A stretch of DNA of 21,308 nt from Victivallales bacterium. Lineage in GTDB: Bacteria > Verrucomicrobiota > Lentisphaeria > Oligosphaerales > Oligosphaeraceae. The stretch spans positions 1 through 21,308 of the forward strand of contig JAGCTA010000143.1 of NCBI GenBank assembly GCA_017963875.1. The letters are read 5' to 3'. The notes beneath the pieces were generated by a model. That model was not told the origin of the DNA. It worked only from the letters and a program-made list of their open reading frames with translations, and made no database searches. A program made the position numbers and the translations under genes. Positions 8,901 through 15,730 of this stretch are shown here, piece after piece; the stretch's first letter is position 1; every line of letters starts with the position of its first letter.

Positions 8901-8991
8901 CAACGACTTTGCCTTTATAGACCTTTCCACCACCGAACAGATACGGCGAAAATGCCAGAAGAGCCAGAAAAAAGCATGATTTCAGTCTCAT
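5956..8991 (-). CDS. Solute-binding protein fused to MalF-type sugar ABC permease
   Basis: A single 1011-residue protein combines two importer parts. Residues 1-20 are a signal or anchor helix (MRLKSCFFLALLAFSPYLFG). About 40-520 is a family 1 extracellular solute-binding domain (GGVSPDIIYV, LYRKDLLAKYGLPEP, FLWSAGGDAM, AAWEYLKF). A linking helix spans 546-564, followed by a basic, presumably cytoplasmic segment. The MalF-type core begins at 588 (YRTAYLILLPALLSILIWKY) and has a textbook EAA loop (YEASDIDGATFIDKILFVVIP, 902-922). About 722-857 is an insertion with four more predicted helices at a point where family members have a short loop. An upstream in-frame ATG at 9075 adds 28 residues before the signal helix, so 8991 is preferred. 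It is the first gene of the operon. Substrate unknown, probably a sugar. Confidence 0.92.
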   Translation of the reverse strand: MRLKSCFFLALLAFSPYLFGGGKVYKGKVVGEDGVEKDGTIINVVCFSLPNATSVDTHTRSQVAIMNTFLKRFPEIFEKKYRMKYEANPEKYGDFDWKNVQLELSSSSGIQITGTSGDSGPLMAIAGGVSPDIIYVNFRQSDTYIREGFLYPLDKPEDGYYSGLTEDERNFIYSKQVMEVVNRKGADGERHVWTVPNGGLLGKVFLYRKDLLAKYGLPEPQNDWTWENLFDYCRTLTNPKEGIYGIRLGKGPSESWYWVTFLWSAGGDAMVYDAPSDTWSVCFDSDEATTALDFYLRLTAEHWVDEDGRDRYGYATKESEDAKKWELGQIGFFPAYIDERVFQTINPDLVGMVAVPLGYPDKDGVRHRGGEINARMRGIFSGCTNPVVRDAAWEYLKFCESEEAVGIFTRIMVEGGLGQYVNPDYLERFGYNDLVRLAPEGWKETFEIAIDTGKPEPYGQNCQLVYFQMTRPMNETDELAHKGELPLNDREKMEKALERQAAGQVVPELEIRRKMLKAALHNGVIQTKEKMLGTLSDAELLKRRSAAGAVFLAIVIAFSLVFRKIVKVFSPEKIEGMEEVRWGFRKYRTAYLILLPALLSILIWKYVPLCIGSLMALQDYRIIGASKFVWLDNFANMLWDGDWWMAIWNSFRYCFLVVMLTFLPPVILAVLLQEIPVGKILFRTIFYLPAVITGLVVIFLWRSFYANDESGVLNAIMLRLPAFSYIFLGLLFFFIMFFFSKRLFLHGNTLASIVCMLVGIALFWFFSKFAWPILTSTAKDPTNEVLQAWIIRFYTAVLAVGVGILLLSARAWRRGKRSVSIQWGVLLLIGIGLLCISYATTHDAYAPLKYFLRLFYSMVNPYAWLDDTDTAMLCCVIPMVWAGMGPGCLIYLAALKGISDDFYEASDIDGATFIDKILFVVIPMLKPLLIIQFVGVFIHSWASSAFILAMTGGSKGTEVAELHIFYKAYLYLKFGPATAMAWMLGFMLIGFTVYQLQILSKIEFKANTGKK

Positions 8992-9101
8992 ATCGGAATA
9001 CCTTGAATGACAAATGGGTGTTTCGGGCTGATTCTTTGACTGACGCATCTTCTTGGGCAAGTAACCTTGTTCCAAAATGCCGTCAAGATGTTATTTTCCC
9101 T

Positions 9102-9130
9102 AACTTAAAGTGCAATTGCCAAATTGTCAA
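9102..9130 (-). promoter_or_regulatory. Candidate promoter of the importer operon
   Basis: On the minus strand a perfect TTGACA -35 box (9125-9130) is followed after 17 bases by a weak -10, TAAGTT (9102-9107). It lies about 110 bases upstream of the ATG at 8991. The poor -10 would fit an activated or tightly regulated promoter, but other starts in this AT-rich region are possible. Confidence 0.4.
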
Positions 9131-9153
9131 AGACAAAAGACTCTTTTTGACAA
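9124..9153. promoter_or_regulatory. Inverted repeat over the -35 box (candidate operator)
   Basis: TTGTCAAA (9124-9131) and TTTGACAA (9146-9153) are perfect 8-base inverted arms separated by 14 bases. The left arm coincides with the predicted -35 box of the importer operon, a sensible place for a dimeric sugar-responsive regulator. No regulator gene is in the window. Confidence 0.4.
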
Positions 9154-9278
9154 AATTTCGGGACCTATTTCTGAAAAGAATCAAATGAACGCCTTAAAAA
9201 GACCGTCATTGCTTCAATATATTTTAAAACAACATATATTATTCTTCGATTACATAATGGCTCTTTTCACCAAGAGGA

Positions 9279-9434
9279 TTGGTAATTGCTCATGTCAAGG
9301 CAGTTCTGCTAAGACCCCGAAGGGGTCAAATATCAGTAACCCCAGGTTGAGCAAAGCGAAACCTGGGGGACGTAATCCTCTACAGGATAACGACCTCGAA
9401 GAGGTCGAACCTGCCTTCTTGGGAAATAGAGCGT
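9279..9434 (+). repeat. Hairpin-rich dispersed repeat, intact copy
   Basis: Four consecutive hairpins are readable: GACCCC/GGGGTC (9313-9327), CCCCAGGTT/AACCTGGGG (9340-9368), ATCCT/AGGAT (9375-9388) and CGACCTC/GAGGTCG (9391-9407). Conserved shoulders flank them (GGTAATT at the left, AATAGAGCGT at the right). A related, reverse-oriented copy is at 20601-20754, so this is a dispersed element rather than local structure. It ends about 35 bases before the ATG of the GtaA-like gene and would form the leader of that mRNA if transcription starts upstream. It resembles REP-type or small non-coding mobile elements; no transposase is nearby. Confidence 0.8.
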
Positions 9435-9469
9435 ACAAAATCAATCAACAAAAGAAAGAAAATTCATCC

Positions 9470-11440
9470 ATGTTCACGAAACTCCCTGCATATCCACTTA
9501 TTACCAACGATCCATATATTTCCATCTGGAGCAGGACCGACCATCCTGCCGAGTCGGACACCATCCACTGGTCTGGGCCACGCAAACGTCTGACAATCAC
9601 GGCGACCTCAGAAGGAGTCGAATATGCGCTCGTCGGATTGTCCACTGGCCAGCGTGCGGAACTGTCGGCGCGAGAAGTCACGGCTACATCCACAAAATAC
9701 ACTTTCAAAATCGGGATGATGGAACTTTCCGTCGCATTCCGTGCACCATTGCTCCTAGATGACCTGAGGCTCACAAGCATCCCTGTGACTTACCTGCATA
9801 TAACTGCACGGTCCTTGGACGGACAGATGCACAAGGCTGAATTCAAAATGGAATGGCATGACGACATCTGCCACGACAGTTCCACACCCCAACCACTTGC
9901 AGGTAAAAATTATGCCTCTGGTAATCATTATATCGCCTGGATGGGGGGAAAAAGCCAGCCGATGCTTGAACAATCTTCAGACCATATCACTATCGACTGG
10001 GGCTATGCATATATCCTTTCCGACACGCCCGTGGCTTTCCACCGCATCCGCGGCCACTGGGCACTTGGATGCGCCAAGACAATCACCGTCGGCGAAAAAG
10101 ACGCTGAAACCTGCATCTTGCTCGCATACGACGATGTGGCATCCATCAATTATTTTGGATATATTGCCCAGGCTTTTTATCATTCATGCAATCAAGAATC
10201 TTTCATCTCGGCTATCAAGCATTGTTTTGACCACCGCGATGAAATCTTCCAGCGGATGTCTTCGTTTGACTCGCAGTTGTCCGCCGATGCTCTGGCCGCT
10301 GGCGGTGAAGATTACCGCACGATAGTCACTGCCGCATACCGTCAATCCATTGCCGCGCATAAACTTATTGCCGACCGTAATGGCAATCCCGTCTTTCTCT
10401 CCAAAGAAAATGACTCCAATGGGTGCATCGGTACTGTCGATGTCAGTTATCCCTCTATTCCGTTGTATTTGCTCTACAATCCAGAACTCGTGCTTGCCAT
10501 GGCCCGTCCAGTCCTTGAGTTTGCACGCATGACTGTCTGGAAATATGATTTTGCACCCCATGACGTCGGGCGTTATCCATACGCCACAGGACAGGTCTAT
10601 GGGCTGGCCACATCCTATCTTGACGAAACCTGCGATCCAACGGGCATAAATGAGGTCTATCCGCCATTTTATCTCTACGATGGTTCAGAAAACCTCTACA
10701 GCGACAAGGGACAAATGCCAGTCGAGGAGTCTGGAAATATGATTCTGATGCTCGCCGCCGCAATCAAGGCTGGAGGGAACGACCGCCTTGTAAAGTCGAA
10801 TCTGGATTTGCTTGAAAAATGGGTCAGATATTTGGAGCAATACGGCGCTGACCCAGGCGAGCAACTTTGCACCGATGATTTTGCAGGCCATCTGGCGCAC
10901 AATGTCAACCTCGCCATCAAGGCTGTCTGCGGTCTCGCTGCGTACGCCTTCATCATGGAGCACTTCGGTGAAACGCAACAGGCGGCACACTACCGTGAAT
11001 GCGCAAAGTCAATGGCGCAGCAGATTCTCGAAAAATCCCGCAACGGGAAAGGCACGGGACTGACACTGGACGGCTCTGGCTGGAGCCTGAAATACAACGC
11101 CGTCTGGGATGTCCTTTTCGGATTCGGACTCTTTGACGACCGTTTCTTCACTGAAGAGATACAACGGTATCTTGACGAGGCAAACGAATACGGCGTCCCA
11201 CTGGATTCACGCGCCACCTACACCAAATCTGACTGGCAACTGTGGGCCGCCGCACTTGCACAATCACCCGAAACAGTCGCAAGAATCAGCGGTCCAATGG
11301 TCAAATACCTTGCCGAAAGTACCCCGAGAGTCCCATTCGGAGACTGGTATGACACAAAAAGCGGCCACCCCATCCACATGTTCGCGCGTTCTGTTCAGGG
11401 CGGCCTTTTCATGCCGATGCTTTGCAGAAAAAAAGGCTAG
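9470..11440 (+). CDS. GtaA/glutaminase A family protein (DUF4964-DUF5127-DUF4965-DUF1793)
   Basis: This 656-residue protein matches the family annotated as glutaminase GtaA from fungi and found widely in Bacteroidota and PVC bacteria. The N-terminus has the DUF4964 signature (PLITNDPYISIWS, then HWSGPRKRLT). Around residues 290-400 the DUF4965 core is nearly consensus (YRQSIAAHKL, FLSKENDSNGCIGTVDVSYPS, YNPELV, FAPHDVGRYP). The (alpha/alpha)-barrel DUF1793 follows, ending in RVPFGDWYDTKSG. The bacterial substrate is uncertain; a hydrolase role is inferred from the fold. No signal peptide precedes MFTKLPAYPL, so it is probably cytoplasmic, unlike many relatives. ATG 9470 is chosen because family homology begins there; the ribosome site is weak (AAAGAAAG). 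It is transcribed divergently from the importer operon. Confidence 0.9.
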   Translation: MFTKLPAYPLITNDPYISIWSRTDHPAESDTIHWSGPRKRLTITATSEGVEYALVGLSTGQRAELSAREVTATSTKYTFKIGMMELSVAFRAPLLLDDLRLTSIPVTYLHITARSLDGQMHKAEFKMEWHDDICHDSSTPQPLAGKNYASGNHYIAWMGGKSQPMLEQSSDHITIDWGYAYILSDTPVAFHRIRGHWALGCAKTITVGEKDAETCILLAYDDVASINYFGYIAQAFYHSCNQESFISAIKHCFDHRDEIFQRMSSFDSQLSADALAAGGEDYRTIVTAAYRQSIAAHKLIADRNGNPVFLSKENDSNGCIGTVDVSYPSIPLYLLYNPELVLAMARPVLEFARMTVWKYDFAPHDVGRYPYATGQVYGLATSYLDETCDPTGINEVYPPFYLYDGSENLYSDKGQMPVEESGNMILMLAAAIKAGGNDRLVKSNLDLLEKWVRYLEQYGADPGEQLCTDDFAGHLAHNVNLAIKAVCGLAAYAFIMEHFGETQQAAHYRECAKSMAQQILEKSRNGKGTGLTLDGSGWSLKYNAVWDVLFGFGLFDDRFFTEEIQRYLDEANEYGVPLDSRATYTKSDWQLWAAALAQSPETVARISGPMVKYLAESTPRVPFGDWYDTKSGHPIHMFARSVQGGLFMPMLCRKKG

Positions 11441-11497
11441 TTGAAAACGCCCCATCCCCGCCCTTCCAATCAAGGTTATCAACCAATAAATCGCCTT

Positions 11498-11527
11498 TTG
11501 TTAATTGGAATATATTTTACATAACAT
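11498..11527 (+). promoter_or_regulatory. Possible promoter for the two-gene DUF3791 cassette
   Basis: TTGTTA (11498-11503) and TAACAT (11522-11527) are separated by 18 bases in an AT-rich stretch about 45 bases upstream of the ATG at 11573. A TTCCAAT/ATTGGAA pair (11464-11470 and 11504-11510) brackets the -35 region. Both box matches are only moderate. Confidence 0.3.
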
Positions 11528-11572
11528 ATCTTATTATATTCATTAACTGGATTTCAGGGGAGTAGAAACAAT

Positions 11573-11815
11573 ATGACTGATAGCAGTTTCAGCGTGATTT
11601 TGTCAATGGTAGTCCCTCCTGTGATCAGTATGCTCATAAAAGAATTGCATCTATCAGAGCAGGAGGCTATTACTGCGTTTTATTCATCACGTGTTTATGA
11701 AGCACTTTCTCAAGAGGAACTCAAGACGTGGCACTTTGGCCCCGCAATGCTCTGTGAAATGTTCAAGGAGGAACAGAAAAACGGTTCATTTGAATGGCCA
11801 GAAGAGGCTTGCTGA
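11573..11815 (+). CDS. Small DUF3791-associated protein of unknown function
   Basis: An 80-residue, mostly helical, soluble protein with no signal peptide. The stretch EALSQEELKTWHFGPAMLCEMF and the acidic end (FEWPEEAC) match, from memory, small proteins encoded immediately beside DUF3791 genes in Firmicutes and PVC genomes (typical form 'ETKLWHFSPLMLYEMFKEE'). A strong AGGGGAG ribosome site lies 10 bases before the ATG. The stop is 5 bp before the next gene's ATG, so the two are surely cotranscribed and probably act together. Such cassettes often include a DUF3990-type ADP-ribosyltransferase-like toxin, but none is present here. The function is unproven; an antitoxin or accessory part is a guess. 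Confidence 0.75.
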   Translation: MTDSSFSVILSMVVPPVISMLIKELHLSEQEAITAFYSSRVYEALSQEELKTWHFGPAMLCEMFKEEQKNGSFEWPEEAC

Positions 11816-11820
11816 AAATT

Positions 11821-12075
11821 ATGGACAAGGAAGGTAAATTTCTAATCTACTGCATTGAACGCTATCGCCAGAAAAAGGGGCTCAACGGCGCAGACGTCAT
11901 TGCTCTTTTCAATCAATATGGCATCATGGAGTTCGTGCGGCAATTCTTTGAATTACTTCATTTAAATAGTGACGAATTCATTGTAAAGGAGATTGATGAT
12001 TACATTGCCGAACAGAAGGCTGGCCTGCCCCAGATAAACATTCCCCCAACTGCACGACAAATTCAAACGTTTTAG
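11821..12075 (+). CDS. DUF3791 family protein
   Basis: An 84-residue protein starting MDKEGKFLIYCIERYR. The DUF3791 pattern is clear: a first helix with YCIE-x-Y, then KKGLNGADVIALFNQYGIMEFV, then FELLHL and a final EIDDYIAEQK helix. An upstream in-frame ATG (11794) lies inside the preceding gene and gives residues foreign to the family, so ATG 11821 is used. It follows the partner gene by 5 bp. DUF3791 proteins occur near small toxin-like genes; here no toxin gene adjoins, and the next gene downstream is a housekeeping U32 peptidase gene. The role is unknown. Confidence 0.85.
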   Translation: MDKEGKFLIYCIERYRQKKGLNGADVIALFNQYGIMEFVRQFFELLHLNSDEFIVKEIDDYIAEQKAGLPQINIPPTARQIQTF

Positions 12076-12167
12076 AACAAAACAAGCCGATTTCATCTGA
12101 ATTACATCCTATAAATGGTCAGCCCTCAATAATCTCCTAGTACCACATTCTGTTATTCTCAATAGTC

Positions 12168-13403
12168 ATGACCAAATCGTCCAGAAAACATATTCCAGAA
12201 CTTCTTGCACCAGAAGGCGATTTTTCAAGCCTTGTCACGGCGGTTAAGGCTGGATGTGAGGCCGTTTACATCGGCGGCAAGAGTTTCAGCATGCGCGGTG
12301 CGCCAGAGAATTTCACCCCCGCAGGTATCCGAAAGGCATCCGATTTTTGCCACAACCATGGCGTGTCACTTTATGTCACTGTAAATACAATCATCTACGA
12401 CAGCGAGGTTTCCTCAATGGGCCGTTTTCTGCAATGCATTGCGGGTTGCGTGGACGCTGTCATCTGCTGGGATCCAAGTGTCATCAGCGGATGTATTGAA
12501 TATAGGCTCCCCTTCCACATCTCCACGCAGGCATCGGTTTCCAATTCGATATCGGCAATGTACTACAAGGCACTGGGCGCCAGCCGCGTCGTCCTGGCGC
12601 GAGAATGCACGCTGAAGGACATAACACGCATTGCCAAAAACGTCGATATTGGTTTGGAAGTTTTTGCGCATGGTGCAATGTGCGTCTCGGAATCTGGCAG
12701 ATGTTTCCTGTCACAAGACACCTATGGAAAATCGGGGAATCGAGGCGAATGTTTGCAGAACTGCCGTCGCCCCTATCGTGTCATCTGCCAGGATGGCCCT
12801 GGAGACTACGAGGTCTTCCCTGGAGACAACCACATTTTCTCCGCAAAAGACCTTTGCACCCTTCCTTTTATCGATAAACTGTTGGCAACTGGCGTCTCTT
12901 CACTGAAAATTGAGGGAAGGAATCGCCCGCCAGAATATGTTGACACCGTCATCCGCGCCTATCGAACCGCCATAGACGCATGGCGTGACAACAGGTTGGA
13001 CGATTCACTGAAGGCCCGCCTTATCGAAGACTGCCGAAAGGTGTTCAACAGGGATTTCTCTGCGGGCTTCTACCTTGGTCGCCCCATCACGGATTTCAGC
13101 ACAGTGGAAAACAATGCGGCAACGCAACGCAAATCACTGGTCGGCAAAGTTATCAACTACTATCCCAAAAGCGGTGTTGCACACGTAAGCCTTCTGGCAG
13201 ACAAAGTCAACGATGGCGATGAAATCCTTATCATCGGACCGACCAGCGGGTTGGTACGAACTACTTTATCTGGCGTTCGAATCGAAGAGCCTACCGCAGA
13301 CAATGAACCTGCAACAGCCACATTCAAAGTCCCAGAACGCGTCCGCCCGCATGATGCGGTCTATAAAATCATCAGAAAAAAAACAGTCTCCGAAAGAAAT
13401 TGA
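12168..13403 (+). CDS. U32 family peptidase (TrhP/RlhA-like tRNA/rRNA hydroxylation family)
   Basis: 411 residues. The N-terminus ELLAPEGDFSSLVTAVKAGCEAVYIGGKSFSMR is the U32 family opening. The U32 signature lies near residues 165-185 (EVFAHGAMCVSESGRCFLSQ), followed by the NRGECLQNCRRPY segment whose cysteines, with those before, form the conserved cluster. SSLKIEGRNRPPEYVDTVIRAYR is also typical. Characterised members (E. coli TrhP/YegQ and RlhA/YdcP) hydroxylate tRNA or 23S rRNA from prephenate-derived chemistry rather than cleaving protein, so 'peptidase' is a historical label. Which subfamily this is cannot be decided by eye. No ribosome site is evident before the ATG. The RNase D gene starts 9 bp after the stop, suggesting an RNA-processing operon. 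Confidence 0.92.
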   Translation: MTKSSRKHIPELLAPEGDFSSLVTAVKAGCEAVYIGGKSFSMRGAPENFTPAGIRKASDFCHNHGVSLYVTVNTIIYDSEVSSMGRFLQCIAGCVDAVICWDPSVISGCIEYRLPFHISTQASVSNSISAMYYKALGASRVVLARECTLKDITRIAKNVDIGLEVFAHGAMCVSESGRCFLSQDTYGKSGNRGECLQNCRRPYRVICQDGPGDYEVFPGDNHIFSAKDLCTLPFIDKLLATGVSSLKIEGRNRPPEYVDTVIRAYRTAIDAWRDNRLDDSLKARLIEDCRKVFNRDFSAGFYLGRPITDFSTVENNAATQRKSLVGKVINYYPKSGVAHVSLLADKVNDGDEILIIGPTSGLVRTTLSGVRIEEPTADNEPATATFKVPERVRPHDAVYKIIRKKTVSERN

Positions 13404-13412
13404 CATACAGCC

Positions 13413-14564
13413 ATGTGGATTGACAACGACAAGGATTTTTCAAACTGGTGTGCCGAAGCGCAACAACATAGCGCCATTGCCTTGGACACCGAATTCGTGT
13501 GGACAAAGACATATTATCCCGCGTTGGGACTCCTTCAGATGGCTTGGGACCGCGAAAACACGGCTCTCGTTGATGTATTCGCAATCACAGACACGACACC
13601 ATTGGCCGCCTTGCTCCAATCCGCCGACATCACAAAGATTTTTCACGAGGCGGCTTCCGATTTGCCGATACTTCGTCGCTGGTGCGGCGGCTCCATTCTC
13701 CCACAGACGATTTTCGACACTCGCATCGCGGCAGGATTTGTCGGTCTGACGGCATCGCTGTCCCTAAATAGACTTCTTACGCAAGCACTTGGAATCACCC
13801 TGCCTAAGACAGAGACGCGTACTGACTGGCTGCAACGCCCCCTAACCACCGCACAACTGGAATACGCATCAGGCGATGTTGACTTCATGCCCGAACTATA
13901 TTCCATTCTTTCCAACCGCTTGAAGACGAACGGCAATGAAGCATGGTTTCTTGAGGAGATGCTCCAGTATTCCGCTGAAAAATACTATGCACCAATCTCC
14001 CCTGCGGACAGTTGGAAACGCGTGAGCGGCAACGGGCGCTATTCTGGCAACCGTCTCGCAATCATAGCGGAACTCGCGGCCTGGCGTGAAAAATTCGCCT
14101 GCCAGAACAACATCGCCCGCCCAAGAGTCATCTCTGATGAACAAATCTGCCTCTGTGCGGAAACAACCCCGCAGACCGCCGCTGAACTCATCAAATCCGC
14201 AGGAATGCGCCCGAAAAATGCTGAAAGATACGCCCTCCCCATTCTCAACGCCATTGCACGGGGCATGGCACTCCCCATCGAACAATGCCCTGCACATAAA
14301 CTGCTTCCATTAGACTCCAAGGTCTTCAAGGACAGAACTAAACGCATCAAAAAACTCGTCCTCAAACGGTCGTCCGCACGTGACATAGACTCAGTGCTTG
14401 TCGCGTCCAGAAAAGACATGGAATCCCTGGTCATCGCCTCCGCCACCACGCCATGGCCCATACGCCATCCGCTTTTGGAAGGCTGGAAAAGAGAACTTCT
14501 CGGCGATACCATAGAACAACTTGTCCGAACGGAATTCTCCGCCACGCCATCACTCTTCAATTAA
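13413..14564 (+). CDS. rnd: Ribonuclease D
   Basis: 383 residues, the usual RNase D length. The DEDDy 3'-5' exonuclease domain fills residues 1-170, with all catalytic residues visible: D25 and E27 in ALDTEF, D83 in HEAASDLPIL, and Y151 and D155 in YASGDVDF. An HRDC domain spans about 212-286 (RLAIIAELAAWREKFA, ending AERYALPILNAIARG). A basic C-terminal region (KDRTKRIKKLVLKR) follows. The enzyme trims 3' ends of tRNA precursors and other stable RNAs in the cytoplasm. It is separated from the U32 gene by 9 bp and has no obvious ribosome site, so translation may be coupled. Confidence 0.95.
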   Translation: MWIDNDKDFSNWCAEAQQHSAIALDTEFVWTKTYYPALGLLQMAWDRENTALVDVFAITDTTPLAALLQSADITKIFHEAASDLPILRRWCGGSILPQTIFDTRIAAGFVGLTASLSLNRLLTQALGITLPKTETRTDWLQRPLTTAQLEYASGDVDFMPELYSILSNRLKTNGNEAWFLEEMLQYSAEKYYAPISPADSWKRVSGNGRYSGNRLAIIAELAAWREKFACQNNIARPRVISDEQICLCAETTPQTAAELIKSAGMRPKNAERYALPILNAIARGMALPIEQCPAHKLLPLDSKVFKDRTKRIKKLVLKRSSARDIDSVLVASRKDMESLVIASATTPWPIRHPLLEGWKRELLGDTIEQLVRTEFSATPSLFN

Positions 14565-14618
14565 CAATCGGCTGACTTGATATCAATTTTCACAACTTAA
14601 ACAAAGGATTATTCAATC

Positions 14619-15722
14619 ATGGGTTTCGCATGTGGTTTTGTTGGCCTCCCGAATGTCGGTAAATCTACGCTTTTCAATGCGTTATGCAAAGGAGGCGCGG
14701 CGGCTGCCAATTTCCCCTTCTGCACCATCGAGCCAAACACAGGCATCGTTGCCGTCCCCGACCCTCGCGTTGACAAATTGGCTGAATTGGAGCATTCTGC
14801 CAAAATTGTCCCCGCAACAATGAAATTCATCGACATTGCGGGACTCGTGGAAGGTGCATCCAAAGGCGAAGGTCTTGGGAATCAATTTCTTGGACATATC
14901 CGTAGCGTAGATGCCGTTGCACATGTCGTTCGGCTGTTCGACGATTCAGACATTATCCATGTCAAGGCTTCCGTTGATCCCGCTCGCGATTTGGAACTCA
15001 TACTGACCGAACTGATGCTTGCTGACCTCGAATATCTTCAAAAACGTGTCGAAAAAGCAAAGAAAATGACGCGGTGCGGCGGAGACCCCGAAACCAAGGC
15101 CGAAATGGAACTCGCGCTTACGTTCATCAATTCGCTCGAACAAGGTCAAATGCCTTCCTATGACAAATCTGATGCGACCATCGCCCCAATCGCGCGACAG
15201 ATGCAACTGCTGACTCTGACCCCCGCATTTGTCTGCGCCAATACCGATGAGGAACATTTCAAGAACTTTGGCAAGGACGACCTTTCCAAAAAACTCATCG
15301 CCGATGCCGCCACACACGGCCTTGAAGTCATTCCTGTCTGCGCCAAACTGGAGGAGGAACTCCAGGAACTGGATCCCGAAGAGGCTGCCGCCTTCCTTGA
15401 AGACCTGGGCGTCCATGAAACGGGCCTCCAACGCGTCATACACACGGGATACAGAATGCTCGACTACTTGACGTTCTTCACCACAGGTCCCGACGAGACA
15501 CGTGCTTGGACAGTCACGCGCGGCGCAACCGCCCCCGAAGCCGCTGGCAAAATCCACACGGACATGCAACGCGGCTTCATCCGCATGGAGGTCGTCTCCT
15601 ACGACGACCTCATGGCACACGGTTCATGGAATGCCGCCAAGGAGGCAGGAAAACTGCGCATTGAAGGCAAGGAATACATCGTTCAGGACGGCGATTGCTG
15701 CTACGTCCGCTTTTCTGTGTGA
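14619..15722 (+). CDS. ychF: YchF/OLA1-type ATPase
   Basis: 367 residues, full length. The P-loop GLPNVGKST (9-17), the DIAG switch (72-75) and the nucleotide-specificity motif N-T-D-E (208-211) are seen. The last replaces NKxD of true GTPases and explains the family's preference for ATP. C35, the redox-sensitive cysteine of YchF proteins, is present ([10 protein letters not shown]). A coiled-coil insert covers about 125-180, and the C-terminal TGS-like domain ends in [20 protein letters not shown]. The protein binds ribosomes and is linked to stress responses. AAAGGA 12 bases upstream supports the ATG. It runs tail to tail with nagA, only 8 bp between the stops, and no terminator is seen there. 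Confidence 0.97.
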   Translation: MGFACGFVGLPNVGKSTLFNALCKGGAAAANFPFCTIEPNTGIVAVPDPRVDKLAELEHSAKIVPATMKFIDIAGLVEGASKGEGLGNQFLGHIRSVDAVAHVVRLFDDSDIIHVKASVDPARDLELILTELMLADLEYLQKRVEKAKKMTRCGGDPETKAEMELALTFINSLEQGQMPSYDKSDATIAPIARQMQLLTLTPAFVCANTDEEHFKNFGKDDLSKKLIADAATHGLEVIPVCAKLEEELQELDPEEAAAFLEDLGVHETGLQRVIHTGYRMLDYLTFFTTGPDETRAWTVTRGATAPEAAGKIHTDMQRGFIRMEVVSYDDLMAHGSWNAAKEAGKLRIEGKEYIVQDGDCCYVRFSV

Positions 15723-15730
15723 GGAACTGA

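Larger units (their letters stand above)
8992..9469. other. Divergent intergenic region, importer operon / gtaA-like gene
   Basis: These 478 bases contain no credible gene. They hold a candidate importer promoter and dyad (9102-9153), an AT-rich stretch at about 9215-9260 that could carry promoter elements for the plus-strand gene, and the hairpin-rich repeat at 9279-9434. The reading frame that extends the GtaA-like gene leftward through the repeat has no domain content. Confidence 0.7.

Noticed and set aside
9279..9434. CRISPR array or tandem repeat
   Set aside because: The hairpins differ in sequence from each other and there is no regular repeat-spacer pattern; only one further copy is seen, 11 kb away.
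9110..9469. Leftward extension of the GtaA-like reading frame (and alternative ATGs at 9110, 9182 and 9257)
   Set aside because: It runs through the hairpin repeat, gives low-complexity sequence without homology, and family similarity begins at the ATG at 9470.
14946..15620. 224-codon minus-strand open frame inside ychF
   Set aside because: It is antisense to the highly conserved YchF frame; composition is that of a shadow (repeated F/G/D runs).
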